Of a DNA stretch of 64,000 nucleotides, positions 17,209-25,892 are shown one piece after another. The position numbers were made by a program, and so were the translations under genes. Below the pieces are notes generated by a model. That model was not told the DNA's origin. It saw only the letters and a program-made list of their open reading frames with translations, and ran no database searches. The stretch lies in contig NZ_JACIEE010000005.1 of NCBI RefSeq assembly GCF_014196765.1, positions 62,001 through 126,000 of the forward strand, given 5' to 3'. The DNA is from Mycoplana azooxidifex (GTDB taxonomy: Bacteria; Pseudomonadota; Alphaproteobacteria; Rhizobiales; Rhizobiaceae). Position 1 is the first letter of the stretch, and every line of letters begins with the position of its first letter.

Positions 17209-17578
17209 GAATGCCCTCCCAAGCTGTCCCCGGCGGGAAGTTACGCGCACGTCAGCGTAAGGGCAATGCGGAAATGGCAGTGGCGGGAGGGCTGGGGAAT
17301 GAATAGCGAAGATGCGGTTTGCGTCGCGGCCGCCGCAGCCCCCTCATCCGGCCCTTCGGGCCACCTTCTCCCCGGAGGGGAGAAGAGGGAGGGCTCGTTT
17401 GCCGGCCAGCCCAAAGGTTCACGCTGGATCTGCTGCGAACAACGGATCCGTCGCACGATGCCGGTGCGTCTTGCCTCTTCTCCCCCACCGGGGAGAAGTG
17501 CCGGAGCATAGCGAGGCGATGAGGGGGGACGCCGGGCGCGAAGTTGCAAGATCGGCTCTCTCCTGCCGAGAGGCCCGC
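17209..17578. other. Intergenic region holding a RIME-like element
   Basis: 370 bases between two minus-strand genes. Positions 17338-17531 are a palindromic mosaic repeat; about 130 bases next to the flavoprotein gene form its promoter region with no clear -35/-10. No gene seen. Confidence 0.7.
17338..17531. repeat. RIME-like (rhizobial intergenic mosaic) element
   Basis: The left end reads CCCCCTCATCCGGCCC and the right end reads GATGAGGGGGG in inverted orientation. Inside each arm is a TTCTCCCC...GGGGAGAAG hairpin (about 17368-17385 and 17478-17498). Paired palindromes with these words are the hallmark of the repeated intergenic mosaic elements described in Rhizobium and Sinorhizobium. 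The spacer between the arms (about 17390-17470) is unique-looking. Confidence 0.75.
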
Positions 17579-18610
17579 CTACTTCTCCGTCAGCTTCAGT
17601 TCGATGCGGCGATTGGTGGCGCGCGCCTCCGGGCTTTCACCCGGCGCCAGCGGCTGGAATTCGCCGAAGCCGGCGGCGACCAGGCGGTCTGCCGGAACGC
17701 CGTTGGCGATCAGGAACTTCACAACCGAGGTCGCGCGCGCCGAGGAAAGCTCCCAGTTGTCGACGTAGCGCCCCGTGCCCGAAAGCGGGACATTGTCGGT
17801 ATGCCCGTCGACGCGCAGCACCCAGTTGATCTCGGCCGGGATCTCCTTGGCGAGGTCGAGGAGCGCCGTGGCGAGCTTTTGCATTTCGACCTGCCCTTCC
17901 GGGTTCAGGTTGCTGCCGCCGGACGGAAACAGCACTTCCGACTGGAACACGAAGCGGTCGCCGACGATCCGGATGTTCTCCCGGTCGGACAGGATCTCGC
18001 GCAGGCGGCCGAAGAAGTCGGAGCGATACCGGTTCAACTCCTGGACCCGCTGGGCGAGCGCGACGTTGAGCCGGCGGCCGAGATCGGCGATCTTGGTCTG
18101 CGAGGACGCATCCTTCGCCTCGGATGCCTGGAGTGCGCCCTCGACCGCTGCGATCTGGCTGCGCAAGGCCGCGATCTGCTGGTTGAGCAGTTCGATCTGG
18201 CTCATCGCGCGCGCAGACACCTGCCGCTCGCTGTCGATCGTCTCGTTCAGCTCGGAAACTTTCGCATTGGCGGCGTCGGATGCGCCGGCACCCTGATTGA
18301 GGACCTGCTGCAGGCGCGAGCGCTCGCCTTCCGATTCGGCCAGCGAAGCCTGCAGGTTGACGAGCGAATCCTCCAGGTCCTGCTTGCCGCTCTTCTCTAG
18401 CGCCAGAAGCTGGGTCAGTTCGTTCACCTGGCTTGTCAGCCGGTCGAGCACCTCGTCCTTGCCGCTGATCTCGCGGCTCAGGAAGAACTGGGCAAGCACG
18501 AACACGCAGAGCAGGAACATGATCGCCAAAAGCAGCGTCGACAGCGCATCGACGAAGCCCGGCCAGTAATCGACCGCGCGTTGCGAACGGCGGGTGCGGG
18601 CAAGCGCCAT
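17579..18610 (-). CDS. MotB/OmpA-like protein with long coiled coil
   Basis: A 343-residue inner-membrane protein. One N-terminal transmembrane helix (about 17-42) begins with F-V-D-A-L-S-T-L-L-L, with an Asp in the position of the MotB proton-carrying residue. A long coiled coil follows (about 50-205). The C-terminus is an OmpA-type peptidoglycan-binding domain with V-D-G-H-T-D-N-V-P-L near 268, N-W-E-L-S-S-A-R-A near 285 and a closing A-T-N-R-R-I-E near 333. It pairs with the MotA-like gene upstream (3-base gap), so the two should form a proton-driven stator-like complex. No flagellar gene is near. The coiled coil is far longer than in MotB. Confidence 0.85.
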   Translation of the reverse strand: MALARTRRSQRAVDYWPGFVDALSTLLLAIMFLLCVFVLAQFFLSREISGKDEVLDRLTSQVNELTQLLALEKSGKQDLEDSLVNLQASLAESEGERSRLQQVLNQGAGASDAANAKVSELNETIDSERQVSARAMSQIELLNQQIAALRSQIAAVEGALQASEAKDASSQTKIADLGRRLNVALAQRVQELNRYRSDFFGRLREILSDRENIRIVGDRFVFQSEVLFPSGGSNLNPEGQVEMQKLATALLDLAKEIPAEINWVLRVDGHTDNVPLSGTGRYVDNWELSSARATSVVKFLIANGVPADRLVAAGFGEFQPLAPGESPEARATNRRIELKLTEK

Positions 18611-18613
18611 GGG

Positions 18614-19696
18614 CTATTCGCCCCCTGCGGGATCGCGAAGCCGTTCGCGGCTGCGCTCCGAACTGCGCTCGCCGTTGAGGTCGCCTGAACGCGCGGCCAG
18701 CCGGTCGAGCGTGCGCCGCAGCGCCTTTGCCTCTTCCTGCTGCGCCTCGATCCAGTCGCGCAGCATCTGCTGCTCGTTGCGCATGTTCTTCACGAGCCCT
18801 TGGATGCCTTCGGCAAGGCTCGCCATGGCGGCGGTCGAGCGGCTGTGTCCGCCCTCCTGCGAAAGCTTCAGGATCTGCTCGGCCAGCGCCTTGACGTCGG
18901 CGGTCTCTCCGCTGTTTGCGGCAAGCGCCGGCGAAACGTCGGAGGAGACATCGGTCACCGACGAGAGCCAGTTTTCCAGCTCCATGTAGAAGCGGTTCTG
19001 CGCCCGGCCCGCCTGCAGGTCGAGAAAGCCGAGGATGAGCGAGCCGGAGAGGCCGAACAGCGAGGTCGAGAACGCCGTACCCATGCCCGAAAGCGGCGCG
19101 GACAGGCCCTCCTTCAAGGCGGACAGGACGTCGTTTGCCGTTCCCGCGCCGGCATCGAGCGACTGGATCACCGTGTTGATCGAACCGATCGTGCCAAGCA
19201 GGCCCCAGAAGGTTCCGAGCAGCCCGAGAAAGACGAGAAGGCCGATCAGGTAGCGCGAGGTGTCGCGCGATTCGTCGAGCCGGGTCGCGATCGAATCGAG
19301 GATGGAGCGAAGAGCCGCGGTCGAGATGGCGATCGAATGATGCTTGCCGATCAGCGCCCGCATCGGCGCCAGCAGCACCGGGTTCCGCCCGACCTTCTCC
19401 GCGCTGCCGGCGGCCCGGAAGGAATTGAACCACCGCACCTCGGGCCGCAGCGACAGCACATGGCTGAACACAAGGAGGATGCCGATCACAAGCACGCCGA
19501 TGATCAGGCCGTTGAGGCCGGGATTGCTGGTGAAGGCCGCATGCGCCTGGCGAAACAAGATGGCGCCCACGAATCCGACGATGATCAGGAAGATCACCAT
19601 CGTCCAGAAGAACGGCATCGGACTCGATAGCTTGTGGGGAAAATCCTCCCCGCCCTCGGCCGGCTCCTCCCACCCCGACAGCGCCAGCTTTGCCAT
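18614..19696 (-). CDS. MotA/TolQ/ExbB-like proton channel protein
   Basis: A 360-residue protein with four predicted membrane segments: about 27-46 (P-F-F-W-T-M-V-I-F-L), 53-75, 157-182 (L-V-F-L-G-L-L-G-T-F-W-G-L-L-G-T) and 205-232. The third and fourth carry the Gly/Ala/Thr-rich channel signature of the MotA/TolQ/ExbB family. A charged, probably coiled tail after 280 ends in an Arg-rich stretch (R-S-S-E-R-S-R-E-R-L). The ATG at 19696 has a GGAGA site; eight more in-frame codons upstream lack one. Immediately followed by the MotB-like partner. Function is unknown; energy transduction to the envelope is inferred from the fold. Confidence 0.85.
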   Translation of the reverse strand: MAKLALSGWEEPAEGGEDFPHKLSSPMPFFWTMVIFLIIVGFVGAILFRQAHAAFTSNPGLNGLIIGVLVIGILLVFSHVLSLRPEVRWFNSFRAAGSAEKVGRNPVLLAPMRALIGKHHSIAISTAALRSILDSIATRLDESRDTSRYLIGLLVFLGLLGTFWGLLGTIGSINTVIQSLDAGAGTANDVLSALKEGLSAPLSGMGTAFSTSLFGLSGSLILGFLDLQAGRAQNRFYMELENWLSSVTDVSSDVSPALAANSGETADVKALAEQILKLSQEGGHSRSTAAMASLAEGIQGLVKNMRNEQQMLRDWIEAQQEEAKALRRTLDRLAARSGDLNGERSSERSRERLRDPAGGE

Positions 19697-19840
19697 GGTC
19701 TCCGCGTCTCCTGCTCTCAACTAAAGGCGGAGCCTAGAGGAAGATTGCGCCGAATTGAAGGGCCGAATTTTGGTGTACGTCCATTGACTTGCGGCAATCC
19801 GGGCACCGCTGGCCGGCCGTCGGGAGAAGGTCCGGCAGCC

Positions 19841-20641
19841 TCAGCGCGTGGGGACCGGACGGTGGACGACGTCTGACAGCGCCTTGCGGATGTATTCGTT
19901 GCCGGCCACCAACGTTCCCGTCTCCAGCATGGCATTACCGCCCTCGAGGTCGGTGACGAAACCGCCGGCCTCGCGGATCAAAAGAATGCCCGCCGCGATG
20001 TCCCAGGCCGAAAGGTCGCGCTCCCACATGCCGTCGAAGCGGCCGGCGGCGACGTAGCCGAGATCGAGCGAGGCGGCCCCCGTCCGGCGGACGCCGGCGA
20101 CTTCGCCCATGACATGGCGCAGTTCCACCAGGAACTTGCCGTGGTTGCCTCGGCCGAGGTGCGGCACGCCGCAGCTGACGACGCTGTCGGACAGCTCCTT
20201 GCGGGCGGCCACGCGCAGTCGGCGATCGTTCAGGAACGCTCCGCCGCCCTTCTCAGCCGTGTAGAGCTCGTCCGTCGCCGGATTGAGCACGACGGCGGCA
20301 ACGATCTCGCCGTTGCGCTCGAGCGCGATCGAGGAGGCGAAGCAGGGAATGCCGTGCAGGAAGTTGGTCGTGCCGTCGAGCGGATCGACGATCCAGCGGT
20401 GCGCGCCGTCGGTGCCCTTGATCTCCTCGGATTCCTCGCCGAGGAAACCATAGGTCGGGCGCGCCTTGAGCAGTTCCTCGCGGATCAGCTTCTCGGCCTT
20501 GCGGTCGGCCTGCGAGACGTAGTCACCAGGCCCCTTGAGCGAGACCTGGAGGTTCTGCACCTCGCCGAAATCGCGCGAGAGCGACTTGCCGGCCTTGAAG
20601 GCGGCCTGGACCATCACGTTGAGAAGAGCTGAGCGAGCCAT
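19841..20641 (-). CDS. Inositol monophosphatase family protein
   Basis: A 266-residue Mg-dependent phosphatase of the IMPase/SuhB superfamily. Metal ligands are visible in G-E-E-S-E-E near residue 68 and W-I-V-D-P-L-D-G-T-T-N-F near 83, and in the C-terminal W-D-I-A-A-G-I-L-L near 212. Members dephosphorylate myo-inositol 1-phosphate and, as SuhB, interact with transcription and ribosome maturation in enterobacteria. The length is typical. It sits between efp (78 bases upstream) and the Mot-like pair on the same strand. Confidence 0.9.
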   Translation of the reverse strand: MARSALLNVMVQAAFKAGKSLSRDFGEVQNLQVSLKGPGDYVSQADRKAEKLIREELLKARPTYGFLGEESEEIKGTDGAHRWIVDPLDGTTNFLHGIPCFASSIALERNGEIVAAVVLNPATDELYTAEKGGGAFLNDRRLRVAARKELSDSVVSCGVPHLGRGNHGKFLVELRHVMGEVAGVRRTGAASLDLGYVAAGRFDGMWERDLSAWDIAAGILLIREAGGFVTDLEGGNAMLETGTLVAGNEYIRKALSDVVHRPVPTR

Positions 20642-20719
20642 CGGGGCCTGTCCTTGTCAGTTGTCCGGCGGGCGAACACGGTCGTGCTGCCCATCATCGA
20701 AGCCGGCGGATATATCCTA

Positions 20720-21283
20720 TCAGTCGGCGCGGCGAAGATAGGTGATTTCGTTGGTGTCGACGAGAATGCGCTCGCCGGCCTCGATGAACGGCGGCACGAG
20801 CACGCGCACGCCGTTCTCCAGGATCGCCGGCTTGTAGGAAGAAGCCGCCGTCTGCCCCTTGATCACCGGATCCGCCTCGGCAATAGCAAGGACGACCTGG
20901 TCGGGCAGCGAAACGCCGATCGGCTTGTCGTCGTAGAGCTGGACCGTCACCATCATGCCGTCCTGCAGGAACGCGGCACGGTCGCCGACGAATTCCTTCT
21001 GCAGTTCGAGCTGGTCGTAGCTGTCGACATCCATGAAAACGAGGCCCTCGCCCTGCTCGAACAGGAACTGAAAGTCCTTCTTCTCGAGCTCGACGCGCTC
21101 GACCGTCTCCGACGAGCGGAAGCGCTCGTTGAGCTTGGTGCCGTCCATCAGGTTCTTCAGCTCGACCTGGTTGAAGGCGCCGCCCTTGCCCGGCTTCACC
21201 GCATTGCACTTCACCGCCGCCCAAAGGCCGCCGTTGTGCTCGATGAGATTGCCCGGCTTGATTTCACTGCCGTTGATTTTCAT
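20720..21283 (-). CDS. efp: Translation elongation factor P
   Basis: A 187-residue, three-domain beta-barrel protein that relieves ribosome stalling at polyproline. The first domain holds the modification loop with V-K-P-G-K-G-G-A-F, where the lysine near residue 36 is the usual site of beta-lysylation. The second and third OB domains follow, with [12 protein letters not shown] near 165 and the closing D-T-N-E-I-T-Y. The epmA and epmB modification genes are not in view. The gene heads a minus-strand group with the IMPase gene. Confidence 0.95.
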   Translation of the reverse strand: MKINGSEIKPGNLIEHNGGLWAAVKCNAVKPGKGGAFNQVELKNLMDGTKLNERFRSSETVERVELEKKDFQFLFEQGEGLVFMDVDSYDQLELQKEFVGDRAAFLQDGMMVTVQLYDDKPIGVSLPDQVVLAIAEADPVIKGQTAASSYKPAILENGVRVLVPPFIEAGERILVDTNEITYLRRAD

Positions 21284-21435
21284 GAGAATTTCCGTAGAGA
21301 TCTTTGCGGTTCCGCGCGATCGGAGCGATCGCGAACCCGTCTTGCGGCCTCAAGACCACAAATCCCTTCAAAGTTCAAGCCTTCGGCACGGAACGCAGCC
21401 ATTCGCCCGGCGCAGGGCTCGAGCACATGGGCCCG

Positions 21436-22743
21436 CTATCGCACCCGGAACTTGTTTGCAGCCGAGATCGCGGCCTTCTGCTGTTCGTCGGTCAGGCCCA
21501 GGTAGAAGTCCTCGAGCCCCGCATCGTTCAGGCCGGCGCGCCGCGACAGCACGAACCACTTGCCGGCCTCGATCGGGTCCGGCTTCGTTCCGAGCGCGTT
21601 GATGTAGAGATAGGCGAGACGGTTCTGCGCCACGACGTTACCGCCGTCGGCCGCCCGCTTCAGCCACTTGAACCCGGCCTCGTAGTCCCGCTCGCCCGCC
21701 ACGCCGTTGACGAGCCAGATGCCGAGATCGAGTTGCGCGGTGTCGAAGCCGGCGCGGGCGGCGCGCACCAGCCATTCGCGGGCGCGGCTCGTCTTCTCGG
21801 GCGGCAGGTCGGCCAGGTTGGTATAGAGCTGGGACAGGGCATACTGCGCGTCGGCGATGCCCTGTTCGGCCGATTTCTCGTAGTAGGGCAGCGCCGCGCG
21901 CAGCCCCGTATCACCTGCACCATCGGCCACGAGCATCTGGCCGTAGTTGAACTGCGCGGAAGGATTGCCGGCATCCGCGGCCTTCTTCATGAACTCGTCG
22001 GCCTTCTTGCGGTCCCGCTCGACCTGGCGCCCGTCCATCAGGAGCAACGCATACTTGAACATGCCGGCCGGGTCGCCGCCCTCGGCGGCCTGCTTGTACC
22101 AGAAGGCGGCCTGGCTGCGGTCGCGCTTGACCGCAAGCCCCTGTTCGAACAGTTCGGCCACCAGCGTCTGGGCGGCAGGGTCGCCGTTCTGGGCCCGCGG
22201 CAGAGCGCTGTCCATCGCCGTCAGGTAGAAGCCACGCTGGTATGCGCCATAGGCCTCGTCCACCTTGCCGGTGAAGGCCTTTTCCGCCGGCAGGTCGGGC
22301 AGCGGCGCGCCCATGCGATCGAGCACGCCGAGGCCGGCAGAAGGCGCGGGCTGGGCAGCCGCATCACCGTTCGGTGAAAGCCTGCCGACCGCGCCGTCGT
22401 TTGCTGGATCCAGCAGGCGCGAACTGCGTTCGTCCGGAGCCGGCCCGTCGAGCGCCGAGGCATTGCCTTCGCCGTCCTCGTCCGCAGCGCCGGGAAAATC
22501 GGCCGCGCCGGCAGCAGTGCCGGCAGGCGCGCCCGGTAGGCCGGGAAGCGTTACAGTCGGCCCCGCGCTAGCTGCCGGAGCCGCGTCGGGCGTGGTTGCC
22601 GGTGCCGTAACATTTCCGCCTTCGACCTTGGGCGCCGTCTCCGGACCGGGAGAATCCTGACCGAATGCCGGCGCCGCCGCGACGAGCGCGCAACAAAATA
22701 GCGTTGTCAGCCGCAATGGCCGGTGATCGAAAGCCCTCTTCAT
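21436..22743 (-). CDS. Secreted Sel1-repeat (TPR-like) protein
   Basis: 435 residues. A signal peptide covers about 1-29 (hydrophobic core L-T-T-L-F-C-C-A-L-V-A-A). A Pro/Ala/Gly-rich linker runs to about 165. A series of Sel1 repeats follows, each with A-x-x-W-x-x-x-A-A-x-x-G-x-x-x-A-Q-x-x-L spacing (for example F-W-Y-K-Q-A-A-E-G-G-D-P near 218 and W-L-V-R-A-A-R-A-G-F near 320). Sel1 proteins are scaffolds, in rhizobia tied to exopolysaccharide regulation (ExoR-like) or envelope signalling. Start at 22743 is set by the signal peptide. It follows the ThiE-like gene by 10 bases, so they are an operon. Confidence 0.85.
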   Translation of the reverse strand: MKRAFDHRPLRLTTLFCCALVAAAPAFGQDSPGPETAPKVEGGNVTAPATTPDAAPAASAGPTVTLPGLPGAPAGTAAGAADFPGAADEDGEGNASALDGPAPDERSSRLLDPANDGAVGRLSPNGDAAAQPAPSAGLGVLDRMGAPLPDLPAEKAFTGKVDEAYGAYQRGFYLTAMDSALPRAQNGDPAAQTLVAELFEQGLAVKRDRSQAAFWYKQAAEGGDPAGMFKYALLLMDGRQVERDRKKADEFMKKAADAGNPSAQFNYGQMLVADGAGDTGLRAALPYYEKSAEQGIADAQYALSQLYTNLADLPPEKTSRAREWLVRAARAGFDTAQLDLGIWLVNGVAGERDYEAGFKWLKRAADGGNVVAQNRLAYLYINALGTKPDPIEAGKWFVLSRRAGLNDAGLEDFYLGLTDEQQKAAISAANKFRVR

Positions 22744-22753
22744 CCGCACGGCT

Positions 22754-23407
22754 TTAATCCTCGAACCGTGGCGCTTTTTCGTCAAGAAGCGCATTGACCG
22801 ACGCGACCACCTGCGCGGCATTGGCCGGCTCGGCAAAGACGGCCTGGCAGAGCGCCACGAACTCGGCGCCCGTCTCGGCGACTGCGAGCACCGACTCAGG
22901 GTCGGTGCCACCCATCACGATGCAGGGGACTTCGACCATCGAGGCCCACCATTCGGCAAGCGCGAGGTTCTTCGGATGCGCCTCCGGCTTGATGTCGCCA
23001 CCGATCTTTCCAAAGAGAATGTAGTCCGGTCCGACGTCGCCGATCTCCAGCGCCTGGTGCCGGTCCTTGGCATTGCCGCCGCCGACGATCAGCTTCGGGG
23101 AATGCTTCTCCATAGCCTCGGCGAGCACTTCCGCCCCGCCCGTGACGTGAATGCCGTCGGCCCTGGAGCGGCCGGCCACCCGCGTGTCACCGGCAACCAG
23201 CGCAGCCGCGCCGGCATCCTGGATCACCGGCACCAGGGCTTCCGCATGCTTCTGGAACTCGCCGTCGTCGAGCCCGTATTGCGGCACGATCACCGATGCG
23301 ACGTCGCCGCCGCGCAGCGCATCCTCGAGCATCGTCTTTCGTGCGGAGACGTCATCGCCCTCCGGCACGACCAGGACGAGGCGGCAGCGATCTTCGATTG
23401 CAGTCAT
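22754..23407 (-). CDS. Thiamine-phosphate synthase-like protein (ThiE family)
   Basis: A 217-residue TIM-barrel protein of the ThiE/TenI family. Conserved pieces are A-L-V-A-G-D-T-R-V-A near residue 69, G-R-S-R-A-D-G-I-H-V-T near 80, the phosphate loop G-G-G-N-A-K-D-R-H near 108, the D-Y-I-L-F-G-K-I-G-G segment near 128, and I-V-M-G-G-T near 162. True ThiE joins the pyrimidine and thiazole moieties. The gene has no other thiamine gene around it, so it may be a paralogue of altered function. The ATG at 23407 gives a compact domain; an open frame extends 21 codons upstream. Divergent from the TSUP exporter. Confidence 0.75.
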   Translation of the reverse strand: MTAIEDRCRLVLVVPEGDDVSARKTMLEDALRGGDVASVIVPQYGLDDGEFQKHAEALVPVIQDAGAAALVAGDTRVAGRSRADGIHVTGGAEVLAEAMEKHSPKLIVGGGNAKDRHQALEIGDVGPDYILFGKIGGDIKPEAHPKNLALAEWWASMVEVPCIVMGGTDPESVLAVAETGAEFVALCQAVFAEPANAAQVVASVNALLDEKAPRFED

Positions 23408-23510
23408 CGGACTTCCATTTCTTCCGCATTCGGGAGCGGGCCGTCTGCCCCTCTCGCAATATTGTTGCAAAGCCGATAGACCGCTTGCACCAAAGGATCA
23501 ATCGCCCCGC

Positions 23511-24281
23511 ATGTCCATCGACCCCAGCATATACCTCGCCGCCATCCCCGCCGTCATGCTCGTCGGCCTGACCAAGGGCGGCATGGGCGAGGCCCTGGCG
23601 CTGATGGGCGTGCCCATCCTTGCCATGGTGGTTTCGCCGGTGCAAGCCGCAGCCATCCTGCTGCCGATCCTGATCGTCAGCGACATCGTCTCGCTCTACA
23701 TCTGGCGTCATCACAACGACCGCCGCACGCTGATCTTTCTCCTGCCCGGCGGCATCTTCGGCATCGCGCTCGGCTGGGCGACCTCGGCCTATGTCCCGCG
23801 CGACGCGCTGCGGTTGATCATCGGCCTGATCACCGTCTTCTTCGCCGCCCGCTACTTCTACAACCAGTGGCGCATCCGCAAGGGCATCGTGATTGCGGCA
23901 AAACCGCAGCGCATCGGCCCCGCCGCCTTCTTCGGCACCCTTTCGGGCTATGGCAGCTTCGTCGCCCATGCCGGCGGTGCGCCCTTCCAGGTTTACGCGC
24001 TGCCGCTGAAGCTCTCCCCGCGCGACTATACTGGAGCCGCCGTCCGCTTCTTCGCCACCATGAACGCGCTGAAGCTCATCCCCTATTTCGCGCTCGGCCA
24101 GCTCGACACGACGAACCTGACGATTTCGGCGACGCTGATGCCGCTCGCCATGGCGATGACCGCGCTCGGCGGCTACCTCGTCAAGCGCATGAAGCCGGAC
24201 ATCTTCTATCCCTTCATGTACGGCATGGCGCTGGCAGCGGGACTGAAGCTCGTCACCGACGGCATCGCCGCGCTCTCCTGA
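23511..24281 (+). CDS. TSUP family exporter (TauE/SafE)
   Basis: A 256-residue membrane protein with about eight hydrophobic helices and the two-fold repeated sequence of the sulfite/organosulfur exporter TauE/SafE family. The first repeat opens with L-V-G-L-T-K-G-G-M-G-E-A near residue 18 and the second with G-T-L-S-G-Y-G-S-F-V-A-H near 142. Substrates in this family include sulfite, sulfolactate and sulfoacetate. No sulfur metabolism gene is next to it, but a small ArsR-type regulator follows 90 bases downstream. Confidence 0.85.
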   Translation: MSIDPSIYLAAIPAVMLVGLTKGGMGEALALMGVPILAMVVSPVQAAAILLPILIVSDIVSLYIWRHHNDRRTLIFLLPGGIFGIALGWATSAYVPRDALRLIIGLITVFFAARYFYNQWRIRKGIVIAAKPQRIGPAAFFGTLSGYGSFVAHAGGAPFQVYALPLKLSPRDYTGAAVRFFATMNALKLIPYFALGQLDTTNLTISATLMPLAMAMTALGGYLVKRMKPDIFYPFMYGMALAAGLKLVTDGIAALS

Positions 24282-24371
24282 GTGCCAAGGCCCCGGTTTT
24301 CCGGGCCGCCGGCGATGCGGCACTGCACAAATCACTTGACCGTTTGCGCTGCGATGCCATAACTTTTCCGC

Positions 24372-24632
24372 ATGGTGACGCCGGACCCCTTCGCCGCTAT
24401 AGCCGATCCGAACCGCCGGTTCCTGCTGGAGGAGTTGCGGCGCGCGCCGAAGACGGTCAACGAGCTGTCGCAGGGCCTGCCGATCAGCCGCCCGGCCGTC
24501 TCCCAACACCTCAAGGCCCTGCTCGACTGCAACCTCGTCAGCGTCACCGCCCAGGGCACCCGCCGCATCTACGCGATCAATTCGGCCGGCTTCAATCGCC
24601 TGAACTTCTGGCTCGACCAGTTCTGGAACTGA
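24372..24632 (+). CDS. Small ArsR-type winged-helix regulator
   Basis: An 86-residue winged helix-turn-helix protein: A-I-A-D-P-N-R-R-F-L-L-E-E-L at residues 9-22, the recognition helix I-S-R-P-A-V-S-Q-H-L-K-A-L near 38, and a wing with G-T-R-R-I-Y-A-I near 62. It ends soon after the wing, at the short end for the family, and has a single Cys in the wing region, so no obvious metal site. It may control the TSUP gene just upstream. The nearest alternative is a ligand-free autorepressor. Confidence 0.85.
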   Translation: MVTPDPFAAIADPNRRFLLEELRRAPKTVNELSQGLPISRPAVSQHLKALLDCNLVSVTAQGTRRIYAINSAGFNRLNFWLDQFWN

Positions 24633-24781
24633 GTGCCGGAGAAAGAAAAGTCCCGGCTGCATGGGACAACCGGGACATCGTAGTTACTGAATGGAATTAA
24701 GCCTTTCGGCCCGTTTCTGCCATCGATTGCGATGACGGGGCGGCCCCCTTCTTCGTTCCTCCTCGGAACCTATCGTTTCGA

Positions 24782-24955
24782 TCAGTTCACGGACGAGCGA
24801 ATCTTTTCGATCTCGTCCTTGATGCGCAACTTCCGCCGCTTGATGTCGGCAATGGCCTCGTCCTCGTATGACGGACGCGTCATTGCTTCGTGAAGCTCTT
24901 CCTCGAGGGCGAAGTGCTTCTTTTCAAGCGTGGCAAGATGAGCCTCAATCGACAT
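24782..24955 (-). CDS. YdcH/DUF465 family protein
   Basis: A 57-residue helical hairpin of the DUF465 family: M-S-I-E-A-H-L-A-T-L-E-K-K-H at the start, E-L-H-E-A near 21, and I-A-D-I-K-R-R-K-L-R-I-K-D-E-I near 35. The ATG at 24955 has a GGAACTG site. Homologues are ubiquitous in alphaproteobacteria and of unknown function. It is divergent from a second member of the same family. Confidence 0.85.
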   Translation of the reverse strand: MSIEAHLATLEKKHFALEEELHEAMTRPSYEDEAIADIKRRKLRIKDEIEKIRSSVN

Positions 24956-25165
24956 GTGACAGTTCCTTCCTTTTGTTCGCTGCCGGACGATGGCGCGCCC
25001 GGAGGCAAGGTTGCAACAGACAAAGTCTGCCATGCTATTTTTCATTTGTCGAAGGCGAAATCGTGGCCGAGGATAACTTCCCGACAGGTTGCCTTTTGTG
25101 ATAGGAGCAGCCTTCTTGCTGCATGCGAATGGCAGGCGCAGACCGCCATAGGTGAGGGACGGGGA

Positions 25166-25375
25166 ATGAGAATGCCAGATCAGGACCAGGCGGAATTGCG
25201 GTTGGCGATGGCCAGACTGCGACAGGAGCACGAAGACTACGATGCTGCCATCAATGCCATGATCCAGGTCGGCTGCGACGCCCTCCGGGTACAGCGGATG
25301 AAGAAGAAGAAGCTCGTGATCAAGGACCGGATCTCCAAGATCGAGGACCAGATCATTCCCGACATCATCGCCTGA
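25166..25375 (+). CDS. YdcH/DUF465 family protein, second copy
   Basis: A 69-residue protein of the same family with a longer N-terminus. The helix [13 protein letters not shown] near residue 17 and the basic second helix [13 protein letters not shown] near 44 match DUF465. The ATG at 25166 follows GGGACGGGG; an ATG two codons later is also possible. Its stop is 13 bases before purE, so it leads a ydcH-purE-purK operon. Confidence 0.8.
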   Translation: MRMPDQDQAELRLAMARLRQEHEDYDAAINAMIQVGCDALRVQRMKKKKLVIKDRISKIEDQIIPDIIA

Positions 25376-25388
25376 AACGGAAAACACG

Positions 25389-25892
25389 TTGAAGACACCT
25401 CAGACGCCCCCCGTCGCCATCGTCATGGGCAGCCAGTCCGACTGGGAGACGATGAAGAACGCCGCCGATACCCTCGACGCGCTTGAGGTCGACTACGAGG
25501 CGCGGATCGTCTCCGCCCACCGCACGCCGGAAAGGCTCTACGAGTTTGCCAGGACCGCGCGAACGGAAGGCTTCAAGATCATCATCGCCGGTGCCGGCGG
25601 CGCGGCCCATCTGCCCGGCATGATCGCAGCGCTGACTTCGCTGCCGGTCTTCGGCGTTCCCGTCCAGTCGAAGGCGCTGTCGGGCCAGGACAGCCTGCTG
25701 TCGATCGTGCAGATGCCGGCCGGCATTCCGGTCGGAACGCTGGCGATCGGCAAGGCCGGCGCCGTCAATGCCGCCCTGCTCGCCTCCGCCGTCCTTGCGC
25801 TCTCCGATCCGGAACTGGCGCTGCGCCTGGACGAATGGCGCGAGAACCAGAGCGCGTCGGTTGCCGACTATCCGGTGGATGGCCCGCTATGA
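25389..25892 (+). CDS. purE: N5-carboxyaminoimidazole ribonucleotide mutase (PurE class I)
   Basis: A 167-residue enzyme of purine synthesis converting N5-CAIR to CAIR. It has the substrate loop [11 protein letters not shown] near residue 11, the S-A-H-R-T-P-E-R loop near 41, and the [13 protein letters not shown] segment near 70. The start is TTG at 25389, the only codon that gives a complete N-terminus before the first conserved strand. Its stop overlaps the purK start (ATGA). Confidence 0.95.
   Translation: MKTPQTPPVAIVMGSQSDWETMKNAADTLDALEVDYEARIVSAHRTPERLYEFARTARTEGFKIIIAGAGGAAHLPGMIAALTSLPVFGVPVQSKALSGQDSLLSIVQMPAGIPVGTLAIGKAGAVNAALLASAVLALSDPELALRLDEWRENQSASVADYPVDGPL

Noticed and set aside
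17579-19696. Possible Zorya-type anti-phage system because of the MotA/MotB-like pair.
   Set aside because: Zorya also needs ZorC/ZorD or ZorE, and none is near; neighbours are housekeeping genes (IMPase, efp), so a defence island is not supported.
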